DNA of 64,000 nt from Fervidibacillus halotolerans (lineage in GTDB: Bacteria; Bacillota; Bacilli; Bacillales; Caldibacillaceae), in assembly GCF_026547205.1 (NCBI RefSeq), contig NZ_CP106877.1:992771-1056770 (forward strand), read 5' to 3'. The notes under the pieces were generated by a model that did not search any database, had not been told where the DNA came from, and saw only the letters and a program-made list of their open reading frames with translations. Shown piece by piece: positions 54,977 to 62,867 of this stretch (positions are counted from its first letter, which is position 1; each line of letters begins with the position of its first letter). Both the position numbers and the translations under genes were made by a program.

Positions 54977-56952
54977 TATCGATCCTCCCGATTCGTTCCT
55001 TGAATATTATCGTTATCGAGGAGACTGCCATCATCTTCCATTCCAAAATCAACATGGTTTTCGATCCATTTTCTCCTTGGTTCTACTTTATCTCCCATTA
55101 ATGTCGTTACGCGTTTTTCAGCGCGAGCGATATCATCGATTCGAACGCGGATCAACGTACGGGTTTCCGGATTCATCGTCGTTTCCCAAAGTTGATCAGC
55201 ATTCATTTCCCCGAGTCCCTTATACCGCTGAACGTCATATCCCCTTCTTAACTTTTTCGTAATCGCCTTCAATTCATCATCTGTCCATGCGTAATGGATT
55301 ACTTCCTTTTTTCCAATCCCTTTACTAATTTTATAAAGGGGTGGTAAAGCGATATATACTTTTCCAGATTCGATTAGTGGACGCATATATCGATAGAAGA
55401 AAGTTAGCAGTAAGACTTGGATATGGGCACCATCCGTATCCGCATCGGTCATAATAATCACTTTATCGTAATTTACTTCATTCAATTGAAAGTCTGCTCC
55501 AACACCCGCTCCAATGGTATAGATAATCGTATTGATTTCTTCATTTTTTAAAATATCCGCTAATTTCGCCTTTTCTGTATTAATCACTTTTCCTCTTAAA
55601 GGCAATACCGCTTGAAAACGCCTGTCCCGTCCTTGTTTCGCAGAACCACCTGCAGAATCTCCTTCCACTAAAAATAATTCATTTTTTTTCGGATTTCTCG
55701 ATTGCGCTGGCGTTAATTTTCCAGAAAGAAGGGCCTCTGATTTTTTTCGTTTTTTCCCATTTCTCGCCTCTTCCCGGGCTTTCCTTGCTGCTTCCCGTGC
55801 CTGAGCGGCCTTTATCGCCTTTTTTATTAACATTTCACTAATATCGGGATTTTCTTGTAAATAATAGGACAATTGTTCAGAGACGATGGCTTCAACTGCA
55901 CTTCTTGCTTCACTAGTCCCGAGCTTGCTTTTCGTTTGCCCTTCGAACTGTAATAAATTTTCAGGGATTCGAACGGATACGACAGCGGTTAGTCCTTCTC
56001 GAATATCCGATCCATCGAGTTTCTCTTTTTCTTTCAATAATCCGCTTTTTCTTGCGTATTCATTGAAAGCGCGGGTAATTGCGGTTTTTGCCCCGATTTC
56101 ATGGGTGCCTCCGTCTTTTGTTCGAACGTTATTGACGAAGGAAAGCATATTTTCCGAATATCCATCATGAAATTGAAAGGCGAAATCGACTTCAATGTCG
56201 TTTTGCTCTCCCTCAAAACTAACGACTGGATGGAGAGAATCTTTATCCTCATTTAAATAATCGACAAAGGCTTGAATCCCATTTTCATATTGGAACGTTT
56301 CATGGGTTCCTGTCCGTTCGTCGATTATTTCAATTTTTAACCCTTTCAATAAAAAAGCGGACTCTTGGAGACGTTCGGATAAGATTTCATACTGGAACAC
56401 AGTTGTAGAAAAAACCGTTGCATCTGGTTTGAAATGAATTGTTGTCCCAGTTTGATTCGTTTTTCCAACTTTTTTTAACGTCGTTACCGGCTTTCCACCG
56501 TTTTCAAAACGTTGTTCATAAATATTGCCATCCCTTTTGATCGTCACCGTTAAAAATTCCGATAGGGCATTTACAACAGATGCACCAACTCCATGCAGAC
56601 CTCCACTCGTTTTATAGCTCGTTTGGCCAAATTTTCCCCCTGCATGTAAAACGGTAAAAATAACTTCTGTTGTCGGTTTTCCTGTTTTATGAATTCCCGT
56701 TGGCATTCCACGACCAAAGTCTGTGACGCTCACACTGTTATCCTTATGAATTTTAACGATGATCTGATTGCCAAATCCTGCTAATGCTTCATCCACCGCA
56801 TTATCGACAATTTCAAATACGAGATGGTGAAGACCGCGGGCATCCGTACTTCCAATATACATACCCGGCCGTTTTCTAACAGCTTCTAATCCCTCCAACA
56901 CTTGGATGGAATCATCATTATATTGAATCGGTTGATTTGTGGCCACTACCAT
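54976..56952 (-). CDS. parE: DNA topoisomerase IV subunit B (ParE/GrlB)
   Basis: A 658-residue ATPase subunit. GHKL motifs [24 protein letters not shown] and [15 protein letters not shown] are in the N-terminal half; the TOPRIM domain has [15 protein letters not shown] and [15 protein letters not shown], and the [19 protein letters not shown] tail is standard. AAAGGGG is almost adjacent to ATG 56952, so the GTG at 56946 (7-nt spacing) may be the true start. It is translationally coupled to parC. Confidence 0.95.
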   Translation of the reverse strand: MVVATNQPIQYNDDSIQVLEGLEAVRKRPGMYIGSTDARGLHHLVFEIVDNAVDEALAGFGNQIIVKIHKDNSVSVTDFGRGMPTGIHKTGKPTTEVIFTVLHAGGKFGQTSYKTSGGLHGVGASVVNALSEFLTVTIKRDGNIYEQRFENGGKPVTTLKKVGKTNQTGTTIHFKPDATVFSTTVFQYEILSERLQESAFLLKGLKIEIIDERTGTHETFQYENGIQAFVDYLNEDKDSLHPVVSFEGEQNDIEVDFAFQFHDGYSENMLSFVNNVRTKDGGTHEIGAKTAITRAFNEYARKSGLLKEKEKLDGSDIREGLTAVVSVRIPENLLQFEGQTKSKLGTSEARSAVEAIVSEQLSYYLQENPDISEMLIKKAIKAAQAREAARKAREEARNGKKRKKSEALLSGKLTPAQSRNPKKNELFLVEGDSAGGSAKQGRDRRFQAVLPLRGKVINTEKAKLADILKNEEINTIIYTIGAGVGADFQLNEVNYDKVIIMTDADTDGAHIQVLLLTFFYRYMRPLIESGKVYIALPPLYKISKGIGKKEVIHYAWTDDELKAITKKLRRGYDVQRYKGLGEMNADQLWETTMNPETRTLIRVRIDDIARAEKRVTTLMGDKVEPRRKWIENHVDFGMEDDGSLLDNDNIQGTNREDR

Positions 56953-57073
56953 TCCCCTTTCAAACGCTAATCAAATAACTATTGTTTATTTTAAACGAAA
57001 AGTTTTCCTTTTGTCCATATAGGCAGGGAACATTTGTTTGTTTTTCTCGGTTTACCCCTCCTTTTGGACATAG

Positions 57074-57110
57074 AAAAAGGTTGGAACGTAAAAACAGTCC
57101 AACCTTTTTT
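57074..57110 (-). terminator. Terminator after the CoA-binding protein gene
   Basis: AAAAAGGTTGGA pairs perfectly with TCCAACCTTTTT. It separates the small gene at 57140 from parE on the minus strand. Confidence 0.85.
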
Positions 57111-57139
57111 ACACCATCCGAAATGGTGGAAGTTCCATA

Positions 57140-57556
57140 TTATGATGCTTTAACTAAGGCATGCATCACTTTAATGCAACGGTCCATAATTACGGGAACG
57201 CCTTCCTTTTTCAACCGCTCATAAACTTCTTCATGGATGATTCCTTGTTGTGCCCAAAAAACATCCGCATCAATCTGTAAAAATTCCTCAGCAATGTCAG
57301 GTAAAAATTCACTTCTTCTAAAAATATTAACGATGTCAACGTGTCCCTCAATTTCTTTTAAAGATTTTACAGCTTTAACCCCTAACACTTCATCAACCAT
57401 CGGGTTAACCGGAATAATTTCGTACCCGGCATCTTGCATCGCTTTGGCAATTTGGTAACTCGTTCGTTCAGGATTATTGCTTAAGCCAACAACGGCAATT
57501 CGTTTTGCACGGTTTAATATATCACGAATTTCATCCATTGACGGGTTTTGGATCAT
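57140..57556 (-). CDS. CoA-binding domain protein (YneT-like)
   Basis: A 138-residue Rossmann-fold protein of the CoA_binding_2 family. AKRIAVVGLSNNPERTSYQIAKAMQDAGYEIIPVNP is the nucleotide-binding half; DIVNIFRRSEFLP and FWAQQGI match YccU/YneT proteins. No enzymatic role is established. The ATG at 57556 is chosen because GTAGGAGG is 6 nt upstream, discarding a 12-codon extension. In B. subtilis yneT is likewise next to parE and plsY, so this neighbourhood is ancestral. Confidence 0.9.
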   Translation of the reverse strand: MIQNPSMDEIRDILNRAKRIAVVGLSNNPERTSYQIAKAMQDAGYEIIPVNPMVDEVLGVKAVKSLKEIEGHVDIVNIFRRSEFLPDIAEEFLQIDADVFWAQQGIIHEEVYERLKKEGVPVIMDRCIKVMHALVKAS

Positions 57557-57769
57557 CTTTATCCTCCTACCTTTCATATCGATTTCCAAACAGTTTCAGA
57601 GCTTAAAACTAAAAATTATCTAAGCGTTAAATAAAGGAAATAAGACTGTTATTTATTTTAAAACACAAAAATTGAATTTTGTCTACTCTTTCAACCGTGT
57701 AAAAGGGAAAAGTTTTAAAATTGGACGATTTGCAACGTTTCTAATCTTTAATTGAACGAGTACTTATTG

Positions 57770-58126
57770 TTACCTTTCGGATTTGAATGTATAAATAAGA
57801 TAGTGAATCGCTTCTTTTTCTTCTTTTGTTAAATTGGCAAATATCCGATCCATCGTTGAAATTTCTTGATAGGTGGCCCGACTTTCATGAATCAATTGGT
57901 GAAAATTTGTACGTTCTTCAAGTAGACGAAAAAAATCAACGAGGGACATTTGGCAAATGATGCAAAACCGACTTAGTAATGAAATGGAAACGGGTTGGTT
58001 TCCTGTTTCAATCCGAGATAGTTTTGGTTGGGAAATATGTAATTTTTCAGCCATTTTTGTCGATGTGAAGCCTTTATTTTTCCTAATTTCTCTCATTAAT
58101 TGTCCGACATGTACTTCATCGATCAT
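57770..58126 (-). CDS. XRE-family HTH regulator
   Basis: A 118-residue protein with a Cro/C1-type HTH at residues 8-62 (LMREIRKNKGFTSTKMAEKLHISQPKLSRIETG) and a helical C-terminal region of about 50 residues. GGGAGTG upstream selects the ATG at 58126 over the longer frame. It is divergent from the small gene at 58291, and a perfect inverted repeat ATTCAA-N3-TTGAAT lies directly before that gene, a good candidate for its operator. Target and signal are unknown. Confidence 0.82.
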   Translation of the reverse strand: MIDEVHVGQLMREIRKNKGFTSTKMAEKLHISQPKLSRIETGNQPVSISLLSRFCIICQMSLVDFFRLLEERTNFHQLIHESRATYQEISTMDRIFANLTKEEKEAIHYLIYTFKSER

Positions 58127-58260
58127 TTCAATCCACTCCCTACTCGAACACATTTATGCTTGAATAAAGAAATGGAAATAAGGGTTATTTCATCAAACAA
58201 TTTTTCATTTACAAAACAGAATGAATCATATATTCTAAAATTAGTTATGACGTTTTATAT

Positions 58261-58275
58261 ATTCAAATATTGAAT
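58261..58275 (+). promoter_or_regulatory. Candidate operator ATTCAA-N3-TTGAAT
   Basis: A perfect 6-3-6 inverted repeat ends 5 bp before the AGGAG site of the 97-residue gene and overlaps a TTATATATT-like region, so binding would block its expression. The divergent XRE gene is the obvious candidate regulator. Confidence 0.5.
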
Positions 58276-58290
58276 AAAGGAGATGTGGGG

Positions 58291-58584
58291 ATGCAGTCTT
58301 CTACATTCAATCAACAATTTCAGGCAATTGCTTTGGAACGAATAGAAAATATCCGATTGAAATTTGAAAAAAATAAGAATTTTCAAATATATGGTGAATT
58401 CAAAGAAAATATCGAGCAAATTGAAACTCTTTTACCAAAAGATCAGCAGCATTTAGCGTCAAAAATGAAAGATTTACTTATTCAAATGAAAGATGAATAT
58501 GATGTGCAAATATTCAAGCAAGGTTTTATCGATGGCATGTTATTTTATAAAGAATTCCTTGAAAAAGGATCGTATCATGGATAG
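58291..58584 (+). CDS. Small helical protein of unknown function
   Basis: A 97-residue protein I do not recognise. It is almost entirely predicted helix, rich in K, E and Q, with no TM segment or cysteine; FKENIEQIETLLPKDQQHLASKMKDLL and QGFIDGMLFYKEFL are its most patterned parts, and the last resembles the end of small Bacillaceae helical proteins. AAAGGAG with good spacing precedes the ATG, and a strong terminator follows, so it is a genuine one-gene unit. Divergent from an XRE regulator, with which it may form a regulatory pair; nothing indicates a toxin. Confidence 0.78.
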   Translation: MQSSTFNQQFQAIALERIENIRLKFEKNKNFQIYGEFKENIEQIETLLPKDQQHLASKMKDLLIQMKDEYDVQIFKQGFIDGMLFYKEFLEKGSYHG

Positions 58585-58916
58585 GAAATATGTTCTTTTT
58601 CATTATATCATGGATCATCTTAGATATCTGTTATTTGAACGAAAGTCGAGGATTTTTCGACTTTTTTTTATCCCTCCTTCATATGATTCAGCTACGAACA
58701 TCTCGATTCTTCCTTTCAACGATCTCAACGATCCTTTCGACGACAATCCAATTTTTTCGTAAACAATCGATGTCATATCGTGTATGTTATCTTTTTCAAA
58801 ATTTATTCCCATAACAATGCAAAAAAAGTTTTCTATTGGAAAGAAATAAAATATAATCGGTAGTAGAATCTAACGTTTTACCGATGAAAAAATGATGAAA
58901 AAGGGGTAAAAATTAT
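58585..58916. other. 332-bp gap before plsY
   Basis: It contains the terminator at 58642-58669 and a TATAAT at 58852-58857 with a weak TTTTCT 17 bp upstream as probable plsY promoter. A minus-strand frame at 58615-58812 lacks a ribosome binding site and crosses the terminator; it is not called. Confidence 0.6.
58642..58669 (+). terminator. Terminator of the 97-residue gene
   Basis: AAAGTCGA pairs perfectly with TCGACTTT around a 7-nt loop, followed by TTTTT. Confidence 0.87.
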
Positions 58917-59513
58917 ATGTATATGCTTGTTTTTACTATTAGTTACTTGCTTGGTTCCATCCCTTCTGGCCTGATTATAGGTAAGGTTTTTTACAAAACG
59001 GACATACGGGAGCATGGCAGTGGAAATTTGGGTGGGACGAACACATTCCGAACGTTAGGAGTAAAAGCCGGATTAATCGTAACTTCGGCAGATATTTTAA
59101 AAGGAACATTAGCAGCCGCCTTACCTTTTATCTTAACTAACGTAACCGGTACAGAAATCGATATTCATCCGTTGTTGGCAGGGATGTTTGCAGTCGTCGG
59201 TCATATGTATCCGATCTTTGCTGGTTTTCGGGGTGGGAAAGCCGTTGCCACATCGGCAGGTGTTGTTTTGTTTTATCAACCGCTTCTTTTTGTCATCCTT
59301 ATACTATCCTTTTTTATAAGCTTGTATATTTCCAAATACGTATCCCTTTCTTCGATGATTTCGGCGGTCTTAGCTATTATTTATTCCCTATTTACAAAGG
59401 ATTGGCTGCTGATTCTCGTCGTTGTGATCTTTAGTGTGTTTATTTTTTATCGCCATCGGGCAAATATTAAACGTATTAAAAATAAAACGGAACCGAAAGT
59501 GAAATGGTTGTAA
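58917..59513 (+). CDS. plsY: Acyl-phosphate:glycerol-3-phosphate acyltransferase PlsY
   Basis: A 198-residue membrane enzyme making lysophosphatidic acid from acyl-phosphate and glycerol-3-phosphate, the first committed step of phospholipid synthesis. The three loops are canonical: [33 protein letters not shown] with ILKGTLAA, and [22 protein letters not shown]. Five TM helices. AAAAGGGG is 10 nt before the ATG. Adjacent to parE/yneT as in B. subtilis yneS. Compare the divergent paralogue at 7345. Confidence 0.95.
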   Translation: MYMLVFTISYLLGSIPSGLIIGKVFYKTDIREHGSGNLGGTNTFRTLGVKAGLIVTSADILKGTLAAALPFILTNVTGTEIDIHPLLAGMFAVVGHMYPIFAGFRGGKAVATSAGVVLFYQPLLFVILILSFFISLYISKYVSLSSMISAVLAIIYSLFTKDWLLILVVVIFSVFIFYRHRANIKRIKNKTEPKVKWL

Positions 59514-59571
59514 ATTCCTTTCGAAGGGAAAATCGAATGGGACAGTCTGATCAATCCCTATGTTAATGAAA

Positions 59572-59667
59572 GGTGGCGGCGATTTCAGCAGAAGCAGCAC
59601 GAGCCAAAGCCCCCACAACCGAACTTGCGAGTCGAAAAGACTAGGTCGCGCCCGCGGTGCCTCCACC
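59572..59667. repeat. Palindromic intergenic repeat, copy 2
   Basis: A 96-bp GC-rich element whose ends GGTGGCGGC and GCCTCCACC are complementary at 8 of 9 positions. Inner blocks CACGAGCCAAAGCCC and GTCGAAAAGACTAGG match copy 1 at 19688-19781 closely. It lies between the convergent plsY and spoIIP genes and, like copy 1, is followed by a hairpin with GGGGCTGTA. Confidence 0.72.
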
Positions 59668-59690
59668 AAAATGAATCATGCGCATTTTTG

Positions 59691-59721
59691 AATGGGGCTG
59701 TACCTATTGGGCAGCTCCATT
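59691..59721. terminator. Hairpin between convergent plsY and spoIIP
   Basis: AATGGGGCTG pairs with CAGCTCCATT (one G-U). No strong U-run follows; it may be a weak bidirectional terminator and is equivalent to the hairpin next to repeat copy 1. Confidence 0.45.
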
Positions 59722-59724
59722 ATT

Positions 59725-60831
59725 TCAACCGTTTACTTCGACTGCATCTTTAAAGTAATACTCGGCAAATATTTCTGCAAATAGATCGACAGTGTTATAT
59801 AATTCGTCTAGTGTATTTTCTGGTCCCCCGATTTCGATAATTACCGACCTTTCGGATAAATCTTGATTATAAACTCCGTTACCAGTCGTTTTATCCTTTC
59901 GGGCAATTCCCCTCGTTAAAGTCGGGTATTTTTCTTCAATCATTCGATTTAATTCAATTGCAAATTTTTCATTCTCTTTATAATTCTCGTGGCTTTTTCC
60001 GATTACGAAATATATTTTTGCATAGGTTTTTCCGTCAATGGTTGTCGTCGTTGCCTTTCTTCCAACTGAATCTCGATGGATATCGAATAAATATAGGAAA
60101 TGTTCGTTCGTTGCTAGTGCCTCTTCAACGACTTCCCTTGATACATCATAGGATTGCCTATACTTCCAATTTCTTTCGTATAAGATGGAAGCGACATCCG
60201 TCGTATCGACAACGGCACCGATTCCTTTTTTAATTAATTGATCTCCTAAACGTTTTCCGACTAATGTAATATTAATCTCTTTATGTTGAGCCGATGAAGC
60301 ATCGAAACTATCTTTCAAATGTGGAATGAATGATTCCCGATTATGGGAATGATAAATGAAAACAGTATTTTTCTCTGGTTGGATGTAAGGGGCCTTCGGG
60401 GTTTCTTTCGGAATTTTTTCAAGGCTGTTTTCCTTTATTTCCCGATCCTTTAACAATTCTTCAATCGGTGGCGAAGATTCGATCGGTATATTTGTAAAAT
60501 CCGTTCCCTCTCCGGCGACAATGATTTCTGATGTAATGGTAAACATCCCTGGGATTTCCTCATAAATGAAACTACGAACATCTTTTAAATTAATATTTGT
60601 GGTAAGTTGCAATGCATGATGTATAATAGAATCATCGGCACGATTCGATGGGTCGTAAAAATAATGATTCTCTGAAGATAACATCCGAACAAGCGTGTCT
60701 ATATGTACGTGCTTAGATTTGCGATCTTGGATGAGTGTCGAAAAAAACACATTAGTTTCATTAACGATTATTGATGAAAAAACCGTAATCAGGGAAAAAA
60801 TTGTAAAAATAAATTTCATCAACTCTTTCAT
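59725..60831 (-). CDS. spoIIP: Stage II sporulation protein P (SpoIIP)
   Basis: A 368-residue peptidoglycan amidase/endopeptidase that, with SpoIID and SpoIIM, removes septal wall and drives engulfment by the mother cell. One N-terminal TM anchor (about residues 5-25) is followed by a variable linker and the catalytic domain: VFIYHSHNRESFIP, DTTDVASILYERNWKYRQSYDVSREVVEEAL, LFDIHRDSVGR and VIIEIGGPENTLDEL. H and E zinc ligands are intact. AGGTGATG upstream favours the ATG at 60831 over codons 2-3 positions earlier. Bacilli often carry two SpoIIP paralogues; which one this is cannot be told. Confidence 0.93.
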   Translation of the reverse strand: MKELMKFIFTIFSLITVFSSIIVNETNVFFSTLIQDRKSKHVHIDTLVRMLSSENHYFYDPSNRADDSIIHHALQLTTNINLKDVRSFIYEEIPGMFTITSEIIVAGEGTDFTNIPIESSPPIEELLKDREIKENSLEKIPKETPKAPYIQPEKNTVFIYHSHNRESFIPHLKDSFDASSAQHKEINITLVGKRLGDQLIKKGIGAVVDTTDVASILYERNWKYRQSYDVSREVVEEALATNEHFLYLFDIHRDSVGRKATTTTIDGKTYAKIYFVIGKSHENYKENEKFAIELNRMIEEKYPTLTRGIARKDKTTGNGVYNQDLSERSVIIEIGGPENTLDELYNTVDLFAEIFAEYYFKDAVEVNG

Positions 60832-60915
60832 ATCCATCACCTATCGTTTTGTTCTTTGTAAATAGATATGAAAGAGTAGACGATCATAGAAGAGAAAAAT
60901 AGAAATGAATCGTTC

Positions 60916-60943
60916 TTGACTTTTTTTTCCGATTCGTTAAAAT
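60916..60943 (+). promoter_or_regulatory. Promoter of the leader ORF-yidC2 unit
   Basis: TTGACT (60916-60921), a 16-bp spacer and TAAAAT (60938-60943), about 50 bp before the leader ORF. Confidence 0.7.
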
Positions 60944-60994
60944 TGAAAACATGTGAAGACGTGATGGGCGGATAACGATAAAAGGAGCTTTTTT

Positions 60995-61288
60995 ATGATT
61001 GAGTTTTTCACAAATCATACACAGGAATTCGTTTTTTATTCAATGTATTTTCAATTTGTTTTTTATATATTTTGGATTGTCTCCTATCAATGGGTAAAAA
61101 ATCATTACTCAACAGGTAATTATCATCGACTTTTTCATATATCCTTTCAATTGAGAAAAAAAACCGGCCAGTTTCAACATCAAACGAATGAATACTTAAT
61201 GATTCATCTATTGAGATCCATTCGACGGAAGACTTGTCGTGGAGATGATCCAGACGAACCAATATTCCTTTTTCGTAACATTTCATAA
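60995..61288 (+). CDS. MifM-like regulatory leader peptide of yidC2 (candidate)
   Basis: A 97-residue ORF with a strong AAAGGAG 8 nt before its ATG. Residues 11-34 form one aromatic-rich TM helix; the rest is basic and hydrophilic and ends GDDPDEPIFLFRNIS. I see no other assignable domain. It stops 22 bp before yidC2, has its own promoter, and its codons 89-93 form the 5' arm of a helix that masks the yidC2 ribosome binding site. B. subtilis MifM (95 residues, one TM, same position) senses insertase capacity by stalling the ribosome and exposing that site. The role here is inferred from architecture; I see no clear match to the MifM arrest motif as I remember it. Confidence 0.78.
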   Translation: MIEFFTNHTQEFVFYSMYFQFVFYIFWIVSYQWVKNHYSTGNYHRLFHISFQLRKKTGQFQHQTNEYLMIHLLRSIRRKTCRGDDPDEPIFLFRNIS

Positions 61289-61311
61289 CATTTCATAAGG
61301 AGGAATATTGG
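61259..61311 (+). promoter_or_regulatory. RNA helix sequestering the yidC2 Shine-Dalgarno
   Basis: CCAATATTCCTTTTT (61259-61273) can pair with AAGGAGGAATATTGG (61297-61311) over 15 bp, including two G-U pairs, with a 23-nt loop. The whole AAGGAGG and the first base of the yidC2 GTG are inside the helix. The 5' arm is coding sequence of the leader ORF, so a ribosome held on codons 88-93 would open it. The loop contains a direct repeat TAACATTTCA twice. Confidence 0.85.
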
Positions 61312-62114
61312 TGCGAAAAAAATTACTATTGTTTATTACCCTTACTTTGGGAGTATTTTTGTTGTCTGGTTGTGCTAGTGCAGAAACGGAAGGGGAATTT
61401 TTCCATGACTACTTTGTTTATCCCTTTTCATTCTTAATTCGCACGTTAGGAAATATTTTTAACAATAATTATGGGTTAGCCATTATCGCCATTACATTAA
61501 TTGTCCGGACGGCTCTCTTACCCCTCGCCTTGCGAATGGCTGCAAAGCAAAAGGTTATGAGGGAAAAAATGGAAATTATTAAACCGGAAATGGAAGCCAT
61601 CCAAAAACAAATAAAGGCAGCAAAAACGAAAGAAGAGCAAATGAAAGCTCAGCAAGAAATGATGCAGCTATATCAAAAACATAATTTCAATCCTTTTTCG
61701 ATCGGATGTTTGCCTGCGTTATTACAAATCCCCATTTGGATGGGATTATATTATGCAATCCGCATCACCCCTGAAATCGCTGAACATTCCTTTTTATGGT
61801 TTAACTTAGGCGAAACGGACCTTGTTTTAGCTGGATTAGCTGCTGTAGCTTATTATTTCCAATTTAAAGTTTCCATGTTCAATATGCCACCGGAGCAACA
61901 GCAACAGATGAAAATTATGGCTTTGTTCTCCCCTGTAATGATTTTAATCGCATCCTTGTCCACTGCATCCGCTTTAGCATTGTATTGGGTTGTCAGCGGT
62001 CTGTTTTTAATCGGACAAACTTATTTAACGAAAAAGCTATACGGTCCTGTACCGCAAGCAGTTGGAAATGCTAAAGGGATGAAAGATACAAGTGGATTAT
62101 CTAAGAAGAAATAA
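61311..62114 (+). CDS. yidC2: Membrane protein insertase YidC2 (OxaA2/YqjG type)
   Basis: A 267-residue Oxa1-family insertase. MRKKLLLFITLTLGVFLLSGC is a lipoprotein signal with lipobox LSGC and lipidated C21. Five TM helices follow; GLAIIAITLIVRTALLPLALR carries the conserved groove arginine, and NPFSIGCLPALLQIPIWMGLYYAI is a family signature. A basic tail KKLYGPVPQ...KKK ends it. GTG at 61311 is favoured, 7 nt after AAGGAGG; TTG 61308 is possible. Expression is probably controlled by the upstream leader ORF and its hairpin. Bacilli normally hold a second YidC (SpoIIIJ) elsewhere. Confidence 0.93.
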   Translation: MRKKLLLFITLTLGVFLLSGCASAETEGEFFHDYFVYPFSFLIRTLGNIFNNNYGLAIIAITLIVRTALLPLALRMAAKQKVMREKMEIIKPEMEAIQKQIKAAKTKEEQMKAQQEMMQLYQKHNFNPFSIGCLPALLQIPIWMGLYYAIRITPEIAEHSFLWFNLGETDLVLAGLAAVAYYFQFKVSMFNMPPEQQQQMKIMALFSPVMILIASLSTASALALYWVVSGLFLIGQTYLTKKLYGPVPQAVGNAKGMKDTSGLSKKK

Positions 62115-62122
62115 AAGGAATG

Positions 62123-62159
62123 AAAAAAAGAGGGTTGTCATTCAGCGCCCTCTTTTTTA
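62123..62159. terminator. Terminator between yidC2 and the lipoprotein gene
   Basis: AAAAAAAGAGGG pairs with CCCTCTTTTTT around a 14-nt loop; symmetrical A and T tracts make it usable from both sides. Confidence 0.87.
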
Positions 62160-62177
62160 TATCCGTTCAATCCGTTT

Positions 62178-62597
62178 TTAATTTTGATCGTCAGTGATAT
62201 TAGGATTTCCAACAATAATCGTTTTCTTTGGCATAACGTGCATCCTTCGTGCTGTTACATGGACTTGAACGACATAAACCCCTTCTGAATCAAATTGTAA
62301 GTCCAAATAGTATTTTCCATCTTCTTGCTTCGTAAAGTCAATCATGTCACTATTCGCTTTTTTTCCTTCCTCCCAAACTTCAAAAACAACTTCATCGGCA
62401 TCCGCCACTTCTTCATCCCCTTGAGTCACATGTGCAACGACGGTCACTTCTTCACCGACTTCAGCCTTTTCTGGTACTTGCAAATCAACTTCGACGATTT
62501 CCCCAAGTTCATCATCTGTCTCCGTTTCTTTTTCATTACAGGAGGACAGGAGAAAAATTGATGAAAGGAGCAATATGGTAAATAGTGCTTTTTTCAA
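62178..62597 (-). CDS. Lipoprotein with YtkA/FixH-like domain
   Basis: A 139-residue secreted lipoprotein. The signal MKKALFTILLLSSIFLLSSC has a lipobox with lipidated C20. After an acidic linker, residues 38-130 form an immunoglobulin-like beta domain (VDLQVPEKAEVGEEVTVVAHVTQG, VVFEVWEEG, YYLDLQFDSEGVYVVQVHVTARRMHVMPKKTIIVG) of the YtkA/FixH family. HVMPKK contains a His/Met pair that could bind copper, but function is not established. Start is TTG at 62597 with GGGGAGGGG upstream. Its product would sit on the outer face of the membrane. Confidence 0.85.
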   Translation of the reverse strand: MKKALFTILLLSSIFLLSSCNEKETETDDELGEIVEVDLQVPEKAEVGEEVTVVAHVTQGDEEVADADEVVFEVWEEGKKANSDMIDFTKQEDGKYYLDLQFDSEGVYVVQVHVTARRMHVMPKKTIIVGNPNITDDQN

Positions 62598-62787
62598 ATT
62601 ATCCCCTCCCCTTTGGTCATTGCTTTCTAAAGTTTATAATAAAGCCTTTTTTGTACATATGGTTAATAAATTGTGACAAATTTAGTAACATCCCCTTCAG
62701 ATTTGAATAGGATGTGAAGATTCATCAGCCCTTCTTTTTTCCTAGTAAAAAATCCCTAATTTTTTTACATTTTTTTTAAAAATATTC

Positions 62788-62816
62788 TTGATTTTAAATT
62801 GTTTTTATAATATATT
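62788..62816 (+). promoter_or_regulatory. Promoter of comK with flanking A/T tracts
   Basis: TTGATT (62788-62793), 17-bp spacer and TATATT (62811-62816). Upstream, 62740-62785 is rich in A4-6 and T4-8 tracts, such as AAAAAA-N5-TTTTTTT, reminiscent of ComK boxes. Downstream TATAAC-N14-GTTATA (62819-62844) is an inverted repeat between promoter and start. Confidence 0.5.
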
Positions 62817-62867
62817 AACTATAACAAAAATTCATTATTGTTATAATATTTTAAGGAGTGGTTTTCA

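Noticed and set aside
58615..58812. Minus-strand 65-codon frame before plsY
   Set aside because: No ribosome binding site; it crosses a strong terminator of the preceding gene.
61008..61286. Minus-strand 92-codon frame opposite the leader ORF of yidC2
   Set aside because: No ribosome binding site before its start, whereas the plus-strand frame has a strong one, a promoter and a structured relation to yidC2.
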